Source: Epilithonimonas zeae
Lineage (GTDB): Bacteria > Bacteroidota > Bacteroidia > Flavobacteriales > Weeksellaceae
DNA length: 64,000 bases
NCBI RefSeq assembly: GCF_900141765.1
Contig: NZ_FSRK01000002.1
Coordinates: forward strand, 682,001 to 746,000
Direction of reading: 5' to 3'
Part shown: positions 26,252-35,514 of the stretch, piece after piece
Layout: each line of letters begins with the position of its first letter
Position numbering within the stretch: position 1 is the stretch's first letter
Program-made: the position numbers and the translations under genes
Notes under the pieces: generated by a model
Told to the model about the DNA's origin: nothing
The model's input: the letters and a program-made list of their open reading frames with translations, nothing else
The model's database searches: none

Positions 26252-26998
26252 ATGCAGGACTTAAAAAAGCTAATAAATAAAGACAAATTACCGAAACACG
26301 TTGCTGTTATAATGGATGGAAACGGTAGATGGGCAAAATCCAGAGGTGAAGAAAGAACCTTTGGACACAAAAATGCTATCACTGCCGTTCGTAATGTTAT
26401 TAATGCCTGTAACGAGATTCACATACCATATCTTACGCTTTATACATTCTCTTCAGAAAATTGGAATCGACCGAAAGAAGAAGTAGATACTTTAATGAGT
26501 CTTTTATCCGAAACCCTATTGCTGGAGGCAGAAGAGATTTTTACGAAAGGATTGAGAATGCATGTAGTTGGAGATATCACGCAGCTTCCGGAATTAGTTA
26601 GAGATCAACTACTTAATGTGATTGAACTGACTAAAAATAATGACAAAGGAAATCTGATTCTGGCTCTGAATTACGGTTCACAAAAAGAAATTCTGAAAGC
26701 AGTAAAAGAAATCAGTCAAGATGTGAAAGATGGGATTGTAGATGTTGAAAATATTGATGAAAAAATATTCGAAAGTCATCTTTATACCAAAGATTTCCCA
26801 GCGGTTGATTTGATGATAAGAACAAGTGGCGAAGTCCGTATCAGCAACTTTTTGCTTTGGCAGATTGCTTATGCAGAACTTCAGTTTTTAGATGTACTTT
26901 GGCCGGACTTTACAAAGGACACTTTTTTTCAGTGCATATTAGACTATCAAAATAAAGAAAGAAGATACGGGATGACCAGCGATCAGATTTCTTCATAA
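26252..26998 (+). CDS. uppS: Isoprenyl (undecaprenyl diphosphate) transferase
   Basis: 248 aa from the ATG at 26252, four bases after the porG stop; an upstream TTG in the overlap is less likely. cis-Prenyltransferase motifs are complete: HVAVIMDGNGRWAKSRG with the catalytic aspartate, then TLYTFSSENWNRP, LALNYGSQ and DLMIRTSGEVRISNFLLWQ. It makes undecaprenyl diphosphate, the carrier for peptidoglycan and for the surface polysaccharide encoded just upstream. The gene belongs to the envelope block with porG and bamA. Confidence 0.96.
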   Translation: MQDLKKLINKDKLPKHVAVIMDGNGRWAKSRGEERTFGHKNAITAVRNVINACNEIHIPYLTLYTFSSENWNRPKEEVDTLMSLLSETLLLEAEEIFTKGLRMHVVGDITQLPELVRDQLLNVIELTKNNDKGNLILALNYGSQKEILKAVKEISQDVKDGIVDVENIDEKIFESHLYTKDFPAVDLMIRTSGEVRISNFLLWQIAYAELQFLDVLWPDFTKDTFFQCILDYQNKERRYGMTSDQISS

Positions 26999-27031
26999 AA
27001 TATATTAGAAAAGAGAACAACTTCAATAAGA

Positions 27032-29566
27032 ATGAAATTAAGATTTATACCCATTATTTTGTTGACAGCTTCAGTGTATTTTCACGCTCAGGTTGTTCCA
27101 CAGGGTAACAATGCAGAAAGCACAGAACTTGCAGGAAACCAAAACCAAGAGTATGTTCTGAAAGATATCGTTGTAGACGGTGTCAAAAGATACACACCAG
27201 CTCAGATTTTGCGTTTTACAGGTCTTGTGAAAGGAGAGAAGTTAGAAATTCCGGGGCAGAGAGTCAGCAATGCTGTCAAAAAACTTTGGGAAACCCAATC
27301 TTTTTCTAAGGTTGAGGTCTATATTCAGGATGTTGAAGGGCAAAACGTTGTCCTGCAATTCTCGTTACAAGACCTTAAGGAATTAGGCGAAGTCAAATTC
27401 ACGGGTAAAGGAATTGGAAAATCCAAGAATGAAAAACTGATCAAGGATAACAACTTGAAGCCGGGAACTAAGATTAATAATAATCTGGTTTCTAGTTTAC
27501 AAAATAAAATTCCTCAGGAATATGTTGCAAAAGGCTTTGCTGATGCAAAAATCAATATTCAGGAAAAAGCAAATGGTACAGATGCTAATCTTGTAGACTG
27601 GACTATTGAAGTTGCTAAAGGTAAAAAAGTCAAAATCGATAAAATCGAGTTTGAAGGCAATGAAAGTGTGTCTGACAGAAAACTGAGAAAAAAAGGGTTC
27701 AAAGACACCAAGCAGAAAAGATTTTTGTTGGGTATTCTTAAACCTTCTAAATTTATCCAGGATAAATATGATGAGGATAAGAAAAACCTGATAAGCTACT
27801 ATAACTCATTAGGTTTTAGAGATGCTACAATTGTTTCGGATTCTGTTACCAGAAACGAAAAAGGTTATAATATCAATGTAAAGCTGAACGAAGGTAAAAA
27901 ATACTATATCGGTGATATCAACTTCATCGGAAATACCACTTTTACTACAGAGTTTTTGCAGAAAATTTTAGGCTACAAAACCGGAGATATTTATGATGCA
28001 GTAGGATTCAATAAAAAAGTTGGAGAAGATGGAGGAAAAGAAGATGATTCTGATTTGAAGTCCATTTATATGAATAATGGTTTCTTGTTCTCCAATGTTA
28101 CACCGATTGAAAAATCAATCAAAGGTGATTCTATCAATTTGGAAATCAGAATTAATGAAGGGGAAAAAGCAACTTGGAATCGTGTAACCTGGTCTGGAAA
28201 TACTACGACACACGATCACGTGATTTTGAGAGCGCTTAGAACTAAGCCTGGAACATTGTTCGCAAAATCTGATATCAAGAGAACTTATTTCGAATTGGCT
28301 GGTATGCAGTTTTTCGATCCTCAACAAATCGGAACAGATGTAAAACCGAATCCACAGGATAATACCGTTAATATGCACTGGACGTTGGTTGAAAAAGGTT
28401 CTTCTCAGGTGCAGTTACAAGCTGGTTATGGTGGAGGTTCTTTCATCGGAACATTAGGATTAACGTTCAATAACTTCTCTTTGAGAAACTTTTTGAAGTT
28501 CAAAGATTTCAAACCGGTTCCACAAGGTGACGGACAAACTTTATCGCTTCAGGCTCAGGCAGGACAATATTTTAGGAATTATGGAGTTTCTTTTACAGAA
28601 CCTTGGGTATTTGGAACAAGACCAACCGCTTTGAGCGTCGGTTTGAATTATTCTAATGTGAATTATTCTTACTCTACAGGAGATCAAACCATGAACATTT
28701 TCTCCGCAACTGCAGGTCTTTCTAGATCATTGAAATGGCCGGATGATTATTTCTCTCTTTATACTGGGATACAGTATCAAAGTTATAACTTCAGCAATTA
28801 TCCATTCTATTTTGGTGATGCATTGGAGTATAATGGTAGTACAAAATCATTCAGTTTCAATATTGGTTTGAGTAGAAACTCAGCTGGTTTGGATCCTGTT
28901 TTCCCAACTTATGGTTCTAATATAGAAGCGTCTTTGAAGTTTACGCCGCCATATTCTTGGTTCAGTAACAAAGATTATTCTACAATGAGTACTTTGGACA
29001 AGTACAAGTGGATGGAGTTCTATAAAGTGAAGTTAAAAGCTGATTTCTATAACGAAGTTATTGGAAAATTGGTTCTTAGAACAACTGGAGAAATGGGATT
29101 CTTGAACGGATATAGCAAAGAATTAGGTCCACCACCATTTGAAAGATATTATGTTGGAGGTGTAGGTTTGTTCAATGGTAGATTTGATGGTAGAGAATTG
29201 GTGCCGTTGAGAGGTTATGAAAATGCTTCTTCTACAGGATTCAGTTCATCTTCAACTTATGATATCACGCCTTATGGTGGAGCAACAATCTACAATAGAT
29301 TTGCAGCAGAATTAAGATATCCGATATCAATGAACCAGACGGCAAAGATTTTCGTTTTGACGTTTGCAGAGGCAGGAAATGCTTGGAACAGCTTCGGAAC
29401 TTACAATCCATTCAAATTGAAAAGATCTGCAGGTTTAGGTATCAGAGTATCGATGTCAGCATTCGGATTGATTGGATTTGATTTCGCTTATGGATTTGAT
29501 AAAACATTAGGAAGCTCAGAACCATCAGGATGGCAACAACACTTCTTGATGAACCAACCATTATAA
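27032..29566 (+). CDS. bamA: Outer-membrane protein assembly factor BamA
   Basis: 844 aa. The signal peptide ends YFHAQ. POTRA domains run from about 40 to 450 (YVLKDIVVDGVKRYTPAQIL, VKIDKIEFEGNESVSDRKL, YYIGDINFIGNTTFTTEFL, ATWNRVTWSGNTTTHDHVI). The C-terminal Omp85 barrel includes the conserved loop motif LRGYENAS and the closing strand block GLGIRVSMSAFGLIGFDF. It inserts barrel proteins in the outer membrane. It lies between uppS and two Skp-like chaperone genes, the common flavobacterial order. Confidence 0.96.
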   Translation: MKLRFIPIILLTASVYFHAQVVPQGNNAESTELAGNQNQEYVLKDIVVDGVKRYTPAQILRFTGLVKGEKLEIPGQRVSNAVKKLWETQSFSKVEVYIQDVEGQNVVLQFSLQDLKELGEVKFTGKGIGKSKNEKLIKDNNLKPGTKINNNLVSSLQNKIPQEYVAKGFADAKINIQEKANGTDANLVDWTIEVAKGKKVKIDKIEFEGNESVSDRKLRKKGFKDTKQKRFLLGILKPSKFIQDKYDEDKKNLISYYNSLGFRDATIVSDSVTRNEKGYNINVKLNEGKKYYIGDINFIGNTTFTTEFLQKILGYKTGDIYDAVGFNKKVGEDGGKEDDSDLKSIYMNNGFLFSNVTPIEKSIKGDSINLEIRINEGEKATWNRVTWSGNTTTHDHVILRALRTKPGTLFAKSDIKRTYFELAGMQFFDPQQIGTDVKPNPQDNTVNMHWTLVEKGSSQVQLQAGYGGGSFIGTLGLTFNNFSLRNFLKFKDFKPVPQGDGQTLSLQAQAGQYFRNYGVSFTEPWVFGTRPTALSVGLNYSNVNYSYSTGDQTMNIFSATAGLSRSLKWPDDYFSLYTGIQYQSYNFSNYPFYFGDALEYNGSTKSFSFNIGLSRNSAGLDPVFPTYGSNIEASLKFTPPYSWFSNKDYSTMSTLDKYKWMEFYKVKLKADFYNEVIGKLVLRTTGEMGFLNGYSKELGPPPFERYYVGGVGLFNGRFDGRELVPLRGYENASSTGFSSSSTYDITPYGGATIYNRFAAELRYPISMNQTAKIFVLTFAEAGNAWNSFGTYNPFKLKRSAGLGIRVSMSAFGLIGFDFAYGFDKTLGSSEPSGWQQHFLMNQPL

Positions 29567-29589
29567 AAAATAAATACTATTTTTATAGG

Positions 29590-30222
29590 ATGAAAAAATT
29601 AGCATTAATTGTAACAATTCTTTTTACTACTACACAAATCTATGCACAAAAGATAGGTGTTGTAGATACGAACTATGTGTTGAGCAAATTGCCTCAGTAT
29701 AAAGAAGCTGAAAACAGACTCAATACTCAAGTCGAACAATGGCGTTCTGATTTGCAACAATTACAGGCAGAATACGAAAGAAAAAAAGAAGCTTTCGAAA
29801 ATGAAAAAGTTTTGCTTGTTGGCGATCAGTTGAAGCTAAGAGAAAAAGAAATCGTAGATTTGGAGGCAAGTGTACGTAATACTATTGGTGCGAGATTTGG
29901 AACCAACGGAGAAGTTAATCAGTTGCGTTCTAATTTGACGAAACCTTATCAAGATCAGATTTGGAATGCTATCAAAACTGTTTCTACAAAGAATAATTTG
30001 GGAATAGTTCTTGATAAAAGTAATAACATTAGTGTTATATTTTTAGATAAAAAGTATGACTACACGGATGCTGTTTTAGCTTTGTTGGGAAAGAATACAC
30101 CTAAAGTTGAGGAAACGAAAGGTAACAATATATCAAGCCCTAACAGTAAAAATGAAAGAGGAGGAAAGACCAATTTAAAATCAAAGGTTAATGCCTTAAA
30201 GAAAAAAGTGATGTCAGAATGA
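29590..30222 (+). CDS. OmpH/Skp-family periplasmic chaperone (long copy)
   Basis: About 210 aa from the ATG at 29590, just after the bamA stop; an in-frame start inside bamA (29530) is less likely since MKKLALIVTILF starts a proper signal peptide ending IYAQ. The mature chain begins KIGVVDTNYVLSKLPQYKEAE, followed by a coiled-coil region of about 100 residues (QLQAEYERKKEAFENEK) and the return YTDAVLALLG. The C-terminal 40 residues are a polar, basic extension. It should hold unfolded outer-membrane proteins for BamA. Confidence 0.9.
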   Translation: MKKLALIVTILFTTTQIYAQKIGVVDTNYVLSKLPQYKEAENRLNTQVEQWRSDLQQLQAEYERKKEAFENEKVLLVGDQLKLREKEIVDLEASVRNTIGARFGTNGEVNQLRSNLTKPYQDQIWNAIKTVSTKNNLGIVLDKSNNISVIFLDKKYDYTDAVLALLGKNTPKVEETKGNNISSPNSKNERGGKTNLKSKVNALKKKVMSE

Positions 30223-30267
30223 TCATCAAATTAAAATTAATATAAATTATAAACATAACTTTTTAAA

Positions 30268-30768
30268 ATGAACAAATTAAGTGTATTATTAGTAGCAGTT
30301 GTAATGGTTTTTGCAACAGGATTTGCAAACGCTCAGAAAATTGCTTCTGTAGATATCAACGCAATTTTCACGGCTATGCCAGAAATGAAAGCTCTTGATC
30401 AGCAATTGCAAAATTTGCAGACTGCAAAGCAAGGTGAATTAGAAAAACAAGGAAAGTCTCTTCAGGACTTGATGAAAAAATATCAGGATGAAGCTCCTAA
30501 GCAGACAGCAGCTATCAATGAGCAAAGAAGCCAGGAAGTTCAAAAACTTCAGGAAAACCTTCAGCAGATGTATTCTGCAGCTCAGAAAGATATCGCAGAA
30601 AAAAGAGATGCAGGTTTAGCTCCACTTGAGAAAAAAATCAATGATGCTATCTCTAAAGTAGCTAAAGCAGCAGGTTACGAGTATGTATTCGATGCTTCTA
30701 CGCCAGCTTTAGTTTACAAGGCAGGAACAGATGCAACACCAGCAGTTAGAAAAGAATTAGGTCTTTAA
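30268..30768 (+). CDS. OmpH/Skp-family periplasmic chaperone (short copy)
   Basis: 166 aa. The signal peptide ends ANAQ and the mature chain begins KIASVDINAIFTAMPEMK, followed by a long coiled coil rich in Gln/Lys (LQDLMKKYQDEAPKQTA) and a C-terminal YEYVFDASTPALVYKAG strand block. It is a paralogue of the preceding gene and has the usual length for the family. The two copies follow bamA, and the block is closed by a strong terminator. Confidence 0.94.
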   Translation: MNKLSVLLVAVVMVFATGFANAQKIASVDINAIFTAMPEMKALDQQLQNLQTAKQGELEKQGKSLQDLMKKYQDEAPKQTAAINEQRSQEVQKLQENLQQMYSAAQKDIAEKRDAGLAPLEKKINDAISKVAKAAGYEYVFDASTPALVYKAGTDATPAVRKELGL

Positions 30769-30790
30769 TCAACAAAGACAATTAATATCT

Positions 30791-30826
30791 AAAACCGTCT
30801 CGTTTCTTGTAACGAGACGGTTTTTT
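30791..30826 (+). terminator. Terminator closing the bamA-ompH block
   Basis: A 14-bp perfect stem (30791-30804 with 30811-30824) has a 6-nt loop and a run of T. Confidence 0.95.
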
Positions 30827-30839
30827 AGGAATAGTAATT

Positions 30840-31319
30840 ATGGAAAAAGAATTTTCATCAACCTTTAAAATCCGTTTTGCAGATTGTGATCCGATCGGAC
30901 ATCTCAATAATGTCAAATATTTGGAATATATGCTCAACGCAAGAGAAGATCATGTAGAACAAAACTATGGTTTTACTTACGAGCAATACACTAAAGAAAC
31001 GGGCTGCACTTGGGTTACCATTCAAAATGAAATTGCTTATCTAAAGGAAGTAAGATACAATTCTACAGTTGAGATTACCAGCAAAACAATTGCGGTGAAT
31101 AATATGACATCAGTTGTAGAATTATTGATGAAAGATGAAAATGGTATAGTTCATGCCGTTTTTTGGTTAACAGTGATTTACTTCAATATGAAAACCAGAA
31201 AAGCTGAGATGATGTCTGATGAGAGCTTAGAAAAATTCTCTAAGTTCTTGGTTGAAATCGATCATAAAACATTCAAGGAAAGAGTCGGTTATTTGAGACT
31301 TCAAAATAAAACAAAATAG
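30840..31319 (+). CDS. Acyl-CoA thioesterase, 4-hydroxybenzoyl-CoA thioesterase type
   Basis: 159 aa hotdog-fold protein. The active-site motif FADCDPIGHLNNVKYLEYM has the aspartate and following residues of the YbgC/4HBT group. The later EVRYNSTVEITSKT and FWLTVIYFNMKTRKA blocks complete the fold. It probably hydrolyses acyl-CoA or acyl-ACP in the cytoplasm; the natural substrate is unknown. The rfbD gene starts two bases after its stop. Confidence 0.88.
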   Translation: MEKEFSSTFKIRFADCDPIGHLNNVKYLEYMLNAREDHVEQNYGFTYEQYTKETGCTWVTIQNEIAYLKEVRYNSTVEITSKTIAVNNMTSVVELLMKDENGIVHAVFWLTVIYFNMKTRKAEMMSDESLEKFSKFLVEIDHKTFKERVGYLRLQNKTK

Positions 31320-31321
31320 TT

Positions 31322-32191
31322 ATGAAAAGAATACTTGTTATAGGAGGTAACGGTCAGTTGGGACATTGTCTGCAAAAGTTAGCGCCCAAATACCACGATC
31401 AATACGATTTCAATTTTACCGGATCATCCGTTGTAGATATCACGAATTTTGAACAAGTAGAGACTGTTTTTGCAGAATATCAACCCGATTTTGTGATTAA
31501 TGCTTCTGCTTATACAGCTGTAGATTTGGCAGAGACAGAAACTGAAAAGGCTTTTGCGATTAATGCAGATGGTGTTGGGAATTTGGCTCAGGTTTGCAAG
31601 GATAACAATGCAATTTTGATTCACGTTTCAACAGATTATGTTTTTGATGGTGAAACTAATTTGAGTTATTCTGAGGATGATTTTACAGATCCAATTGGCG
31701 TCTATGGTGCTTCAAAAAGGAAAGGTGAAGAATTGGCTTTGGAAAACAATCCGGAGACTGTGATTCTTAGAACATCTTGGTTGTATTCGGAATTCAATAA
31801 GAACTTTGTGAAAACAATGCTTCACTTATTTGAGATTAAAGATGAATTAGGAATTGTAGGCGATCAATTCGGTCAGCCAACCAATGCTAATGACCTTGCC
31901 GAAGCTATTTTAGAAATTATTGATGCTAAAAATAAAACGTTCGGAATTTACCATTTCTCCAATTATCCGGAAACTACTTGGTTTGATTTTGCGAGTAAAA
32001 TAAAAGAATTTTCAGGTTCCAACGTTATATTAAAATCAATTACAACACAAGAGTTTCCAACGCCGGCAAAACGTCCAAAAAGAAGTACAATGTCTCTAGA
32101 CAAAATCGAAAAAGATTATCAAATCGAACCAAAACATTGGGAAAATAGTCTGAGAGATTGTGTAGAAATCTTAAAATTAACGAATGCGTAA
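31322..32191 (+). CDS. rfbD: dTDP-4-dehydrorhamnose reductase
   Basis: 289 aa. The NAD(P)-binding motif GGNGQLGHCLQ is at the N-terminus; INASAYTAVDLAETE, HVSTDYVFDG and the catalytic YGASKRKGE follow, all typical of RfbD/RmlD. It makes dTDP-L-rhamnose, a sugar donor that could feed the surface polysaccharide made by the locus at 13-25 kb. No rfbA, rfbB or rfbC is present nearby. The following gene overlaps its end by eight bases. Confidence 0.92.
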   Translation: MKRILVIGGNGQLGHCLQKLAPKYHDQYDFNFTGSSVVDITNFEQVETVFAEYQPDFVINASAYTAVDLAETETEKAFAINADGVGNLAQVCKDNNAILIHVSTDYVFDGETNLSYSEDDFTDPIGVYGASKRKGEELALENNPETVILRTSWLYSEFNKNFVKTMLHLFEIKDELGIVGDQFGQPTNANDLAEAILEIIDAKNKTFGIYHFSNYPETTWFDFASKIKEFSGSNVILKSITTQEFPTPAKRPKRSTMSLDKIEKDYQIEPKHWENSLRDCVEILKLTNA

Positions 32192-32864
32192 ATTATTATT
32201 TTTAATTTCATTTTTTTGTTTTCAGTTCTTTTATCTTCAGACGGTTATCCTTAACAAAGTCGATAAAACGAATGATAACAAAGACAAAATTTTCTATAAA
32301 ATATCGGATGTCTCTAAATCGGAATTTTTAGGAGAAATATTAGTGAATGGATTTTCCAATGATGATGTGAAAATGTTTGGAGAAATTTATAAAAAAGCCA
32401 AACAAGTAGGAGCTAATACATTTTCTCTGAAACCCATTGAGAGCGTTGACGGAACAATACAAAAATTTGATCCGGCTTATTATATTCTGAATTTATATTA
32501 TACCAAAGCTGATGAAATCGCAGACGAGCAGAATGTTGCTTTCCTGATTTCTTCAGCAGACAAAACCCAGAAAATCAATATCGATAACAAAACAACCGAA
32601 ATTCAACCAAGAAGCTTTCTTAAACTGAATTTAGTAGATAATGAAGTTCTGACAGTCTCTACCCGAAAATTATTGGGATCAACGGTAAAATTGGCAGGAA
32701 AAGCGGGGCAACAATCTTTATATTTTTCTTTGTCCAATTTTAAAATTCGTAGCAATGACAGTATCTACGGCGGCGTTAACCTCAAATCCGGCGATATTAC
32801 GGGATTAGAAAAGTCTTTTGGTATGTTTTTGACTACTATATATACAGAACAGAAAAAGGATTAA
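32184..32864 (+). CDS. Secreted protein of unknown function
   Basis: 226 aa, not recognised. A signal peptide (about 1-19, LISFFCFQFFYLQ) suggests export. The mature part has a predicted mixed fold, with YKKAKQVGANTFSLKP, then YYILNLYYTKAD, and a hydrophilic C-terminal beta-rich part. No lipobox or sorting domain is seen. The start codon lies inside the rfbD coding region (8-bp overlap), so translation is probably coupled. Confidence 0.75.
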   Translation: MRKLLFLISFFCFQFFYLQTVILNKVDKTNDNKDKIFYKISDVSKSEFLGEILVNGFSNDDVKMFGEIYKKAKQVGANTFSLKPIESVDGTIQKFDPAYYILNLYYTKADEIADEQNVAFLISSADKTQKINIDNKTTEIQPRSFLKLNLVDNEVLTVSTRKLLGSTVKLAGKAGQQSLYFSLSNFKIRSNDSIYGGVNLKSGDITGLEKSFGMFLTTIYTEQKKD

Positions 32865-33021
32865 TGTTAATAAATTGTCATACTCAAATAGTTTATTTTC
32901 AAAATTAAATTGAGTAATTTTATAAAAGAAGATTTAAGACCGGGCAATTGTAATTTATTTACAGATCTCACATTGCAAAACAATCTGAGCGGAGCTGAAT
33001 CTCAAATCTAAATCATACATA

Positions 33022-34392
33022 TTGGAAGAATTTTTTGAAAACGAACTTGCTAAAAAGTTCGAAGAAATGATAGAGAATAATGATGAATTCTATTTCGATA
33101 CCGAAGAATATATAGAAATTATCATCTATTATCTGGAGCTCGGAGATTACAGCTATGCTGAAATGGCCGTGAATCACGCTCTGAAAATACACCCTAATTC
33201 TTTGGAAATCAAAACTAAGCAATTAGAGGTTTTCTTGGAGTTAGAGCGCTATGCGAAAGCAAAAGAACTGATTGATGAATTACATCAGTCGTCTTTGGAA
33301 GACACAGACTTTTTGGTTTGTTGTGCTAAATATTATTCCAACCTTGGAAACCCGAAAAAATCAATTGAATATTGTCAGAAAGCTTTGGAGTTGGAAGAAG
33401 AAGAAAATTTCCTTCACAATTTTATTGCGGACGAATATGTCAATCTGGACGATCCTTTCAATGCGCTGAAACATTACACTTCGGCTCTGGAGCACGATCC
33501 TTACGACGATTATTCTTTGGAAAACGTAATGGTTTGTTATAGTAAACTGAACCGTTCACAAGAAGCAATAGACTTCCTGAATCAATATCTTGATAAGTTT
33601 CCATTCTCAGAAACCGCTTGGTATGAGTACGGACAGTTTTTCTTCAACAAAAAAAATTATGACGAAGCCATCAAAGGATTCGATTATATTTTAGCCATCA
33701 ACTCAAGTGCGGTTGGCGTTTATGCAAACAAGGCATCTTGCTATGAAGCAATGGGTGAATGGGACAAAGCAATTGCGGTTTATGAAGAAATGCTGGAGTT
33801 AGAATATACAAAAGCATTCACCTTCTATAAAATTGGATTGTGTTACAAAGAAGCCAAAAAATTGGTTCCTGCGCTCACGTCTTTCCAAAAATCACTCAGA
33901 GAAGATCCTCAGTTTTATTTGGCTATGATGGAGCAATCCAATATTTATGAAGAGATGGGTAATACCAAAGAAGCACTTTATTTTGCTCAAGAAGCGGTTG
34001 CTCTTAACGTAGGGAATCTGGAATATCAGAAACGTCTAGCTTTTCTTTACATCACTTGCGGTGAGTATGAAGAAAGTCTGACTTGCCTGAAAAAGCTAAC
34101 CGAATCAGAACCAAGCAGGTTTTACAATTGGTATGCTTATTCGGAGGTTTTGATGTTGATAGGTGAATACGAGGAAGCGATTACAATTCTGGAAAAAGCT
34201 TTGCAAACACATCAGCGTGCCGAATTATATTATCAGTTGAGTAATTGCTACTTCAACCTGAAAAATGATTCAGAGGGTATTGCCAAGCTGGAAAAAGCCC
34301 TGAAGCTGGATCCTTCGTTAAGCAAAGATATGCAGCAGAAATATCCGTTCATCAAAGAACAGGTTAAAAAAATAAAGACCAAAAAGAAATAA
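33022..34392 (+). CDS. Tetratricopeptide repeat protein with TTG start
   Basis: 456 aa, soluble, built of about ten TPR units (for example NPKKSIEYCQKALELE, YDEAIKGFDYILAIN, WDKAIAVYEEMLELEY, NDSEGIAKLEKALKLD). No ATG is available: the frame is closed by a TGA at 32986-32988 and the first plausible start is the TTG at 33022, which gives MEEFFENELAKKFEEMIENN, the N-terminus I recall for the flavobacterial family. The protein is a cytoplasmic scaffold of unknown partners. It ends with a strong terminator. Confidence 0.88.
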   Translation: MEEFFENELAKKFEEMIENNDEFYFDTEEYIEIIIYYLELGDYSYAEMAVNHALKIHPNSLEIKTKQLEVFLELERYAKAKELIDELHQSSLEDTDFLVCCAKYYSNLGNPKKSIEYCQKALELEEEENFLHNFIADEYVNLDDPFNALKHYTSALEHDPYDDYSLENVMVCYSKLNRSQEAIDFLNQYLDKFPFSETAWYEYGQFFFNKKNYDEAIKGFDYILAINSSAVGVYANKASCYEAMGEWDKAIAVYEEMLELEYTKAFTFYKIGLCYKEAKKLVPALTSFQKSLREDPQFYLAMMEQSNIYEEMGNTKEALYFAQEAVALNVGNLEYQKRLAFLYITCGEYEESLTCLKKLTESEPSRFYNWYAYSEVLMLIGEYEEAITILEKALQTHQRAELYYQLSNCYFNLKNDSEGIAKLEKALKLDPSLSKDMQQKYPFIKEQVKKIKTKKK

Positions 34393-34395
34393 GAG

Positions 34396-34424
34396 AAAAG
34401 CTCAGATAATTCTGAGCTTTTTAT
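34396..34424 (+). terminator. Terminator after the TPR gene
   Basis: AAAAGCTCAGA pairs with TCTGAGCTTTT over a TAAT loop, followed by T-rich sequence. Confidence 0.9.
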
Positions 34425-34499
34425 TTTTTATGAGCCGGGAAACTGCTTTCTGTTACATTTCCTCGCTCGGTCGGCTCCGCTGCGGGATTTTTCTCTACA

Positions 34500-34518
34500 A
34501 AACGAAGTTTCGACGATT
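34500..34518. repeat. REP-like palindrome around ACGAAGT
   Basis: AAACGAAGTTTCGACG resembles the two elements at 19664-19735 and lies in the 237-bp gap between the TPR gene and the EamA gene. A GC-rich stretch (GGTCGGCTCCGCTGCGGG) lies just before it. Confidence 0.4.
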
Positions 34519-34629
34519 CCATTAAATAATTAAAAAAGAAAGAGTTAATCAGGGCTATGGCATTCGACATCAATTCAAATTTCGACAATTTTAATTAGCA
34601 TAATCTGTCAAATTAACGGAACAATAAAG

Positions 34630-35514
34630 TTAAGAAACTACTTTCGGCTTACTCCTCAAAAATATCAATCCAGTCAAAATCACCAAAGCACCAACAGATT
34701 GCTGCGTCGTCAATTTTTCACCATCCAAAATTCCCCAGATAATCGCTACGATTGGCATTAGCAAAGTAACTGTTGATGCAAAAAGTGGCGTAGAAATACT
34801 AAGTAATTTGTAATTCATCATCATTGCTAATCCAGTTCCAAAGATGGATAACATTGCTACAAAACCCAGTCCTTCAAGCGTACTTTGATTAAAGCTGAAA
34901 TCTTGGAAAAATCCGGAAAATACCAATGCAATTAAAGAAGGTAATAATAAAACGAAAGAAAAGATAAAAGCTGACATCAGAATAGCCGGAACTTCCTGTA
35001 GTTTTGATTTTATTGTCGTTGTACTGATTGCATAAAGTAGAACTGCTAAAACCAGCAAAAGAATAGGGTAGATTTTGATTTCGCCACTTTCACCACTTCC
35101 CAAAGCCAAGATACAAGCCCCAATAAAACTGATTAAAACGCCAATCATTTGTCTTTTGGTGGTGGAGAACTTCCAAACCAAAGAACCTACTATAATCACG
35201 AATATTGGCATCATGGAATTAATGATTCCTGCAATGCTACTGCTAATCTCAGTCTCTGCTAATGGAAACAGAAACATCGGAATAAAACTACCAGTCACAG
35301 CAGCTAAGATCAACCATTTTGTGTGCTGTTTTGGAAATTGTTTGATTTTAGTAATGGCGTAAGGCATCAATACAATTCCGGATATCAGAACTCTCAATGC
35401 TCCGACTTCATAAGGATTGAAATGTTCTAAAGATTTTTTTATTAATATGAAGGATGATCCCCAAATCACCGATAATGCGATGAGAAGAATCCATTTTTGC
35501 TTTTCGGTATTCAA
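34630..35514 (-). CDS. EamA/DMT-family transporter
   Basis: 294 aa with ten hydrophobic segments in two EamA halves (ALSVIWGSSFILIKKSL at the start and FVAMLSIFGTGLAMMMNYK in the second half), the usual architecture and length for drug/metabolite exporters of the inner membrane. It overlaps the end of aat by four bases (ATG within the stop region), so the two are co-transcribed. Substrate unknown. Confidence 0.9.
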   Translation of the reverse strand: MNTEKQKWILLIALSVIWGSSFILIKKSLEHFNPYEVGALRVLISGIVLMPYAITKIKQFPKQHTKWLILAAVTGSFIPMFLFPLAETEISSSIAGIINSMMPIFVIIVGSLVWKFSTTKRQMIGVLISFIGACILALGSGESGEIKIYPILLLVLAVLLYAISTTTIKSKLQEVPAILMSAFIFSFVLLLPSLIALVFSGFFQDFSFNQSTLEGLGFVAMLSIFGTGLAMMMNYKLLSISTPLFASTVTLLMPIVAIIWGILDGEKLTTQQSVGALVILTGLIFLRSKPKVVS

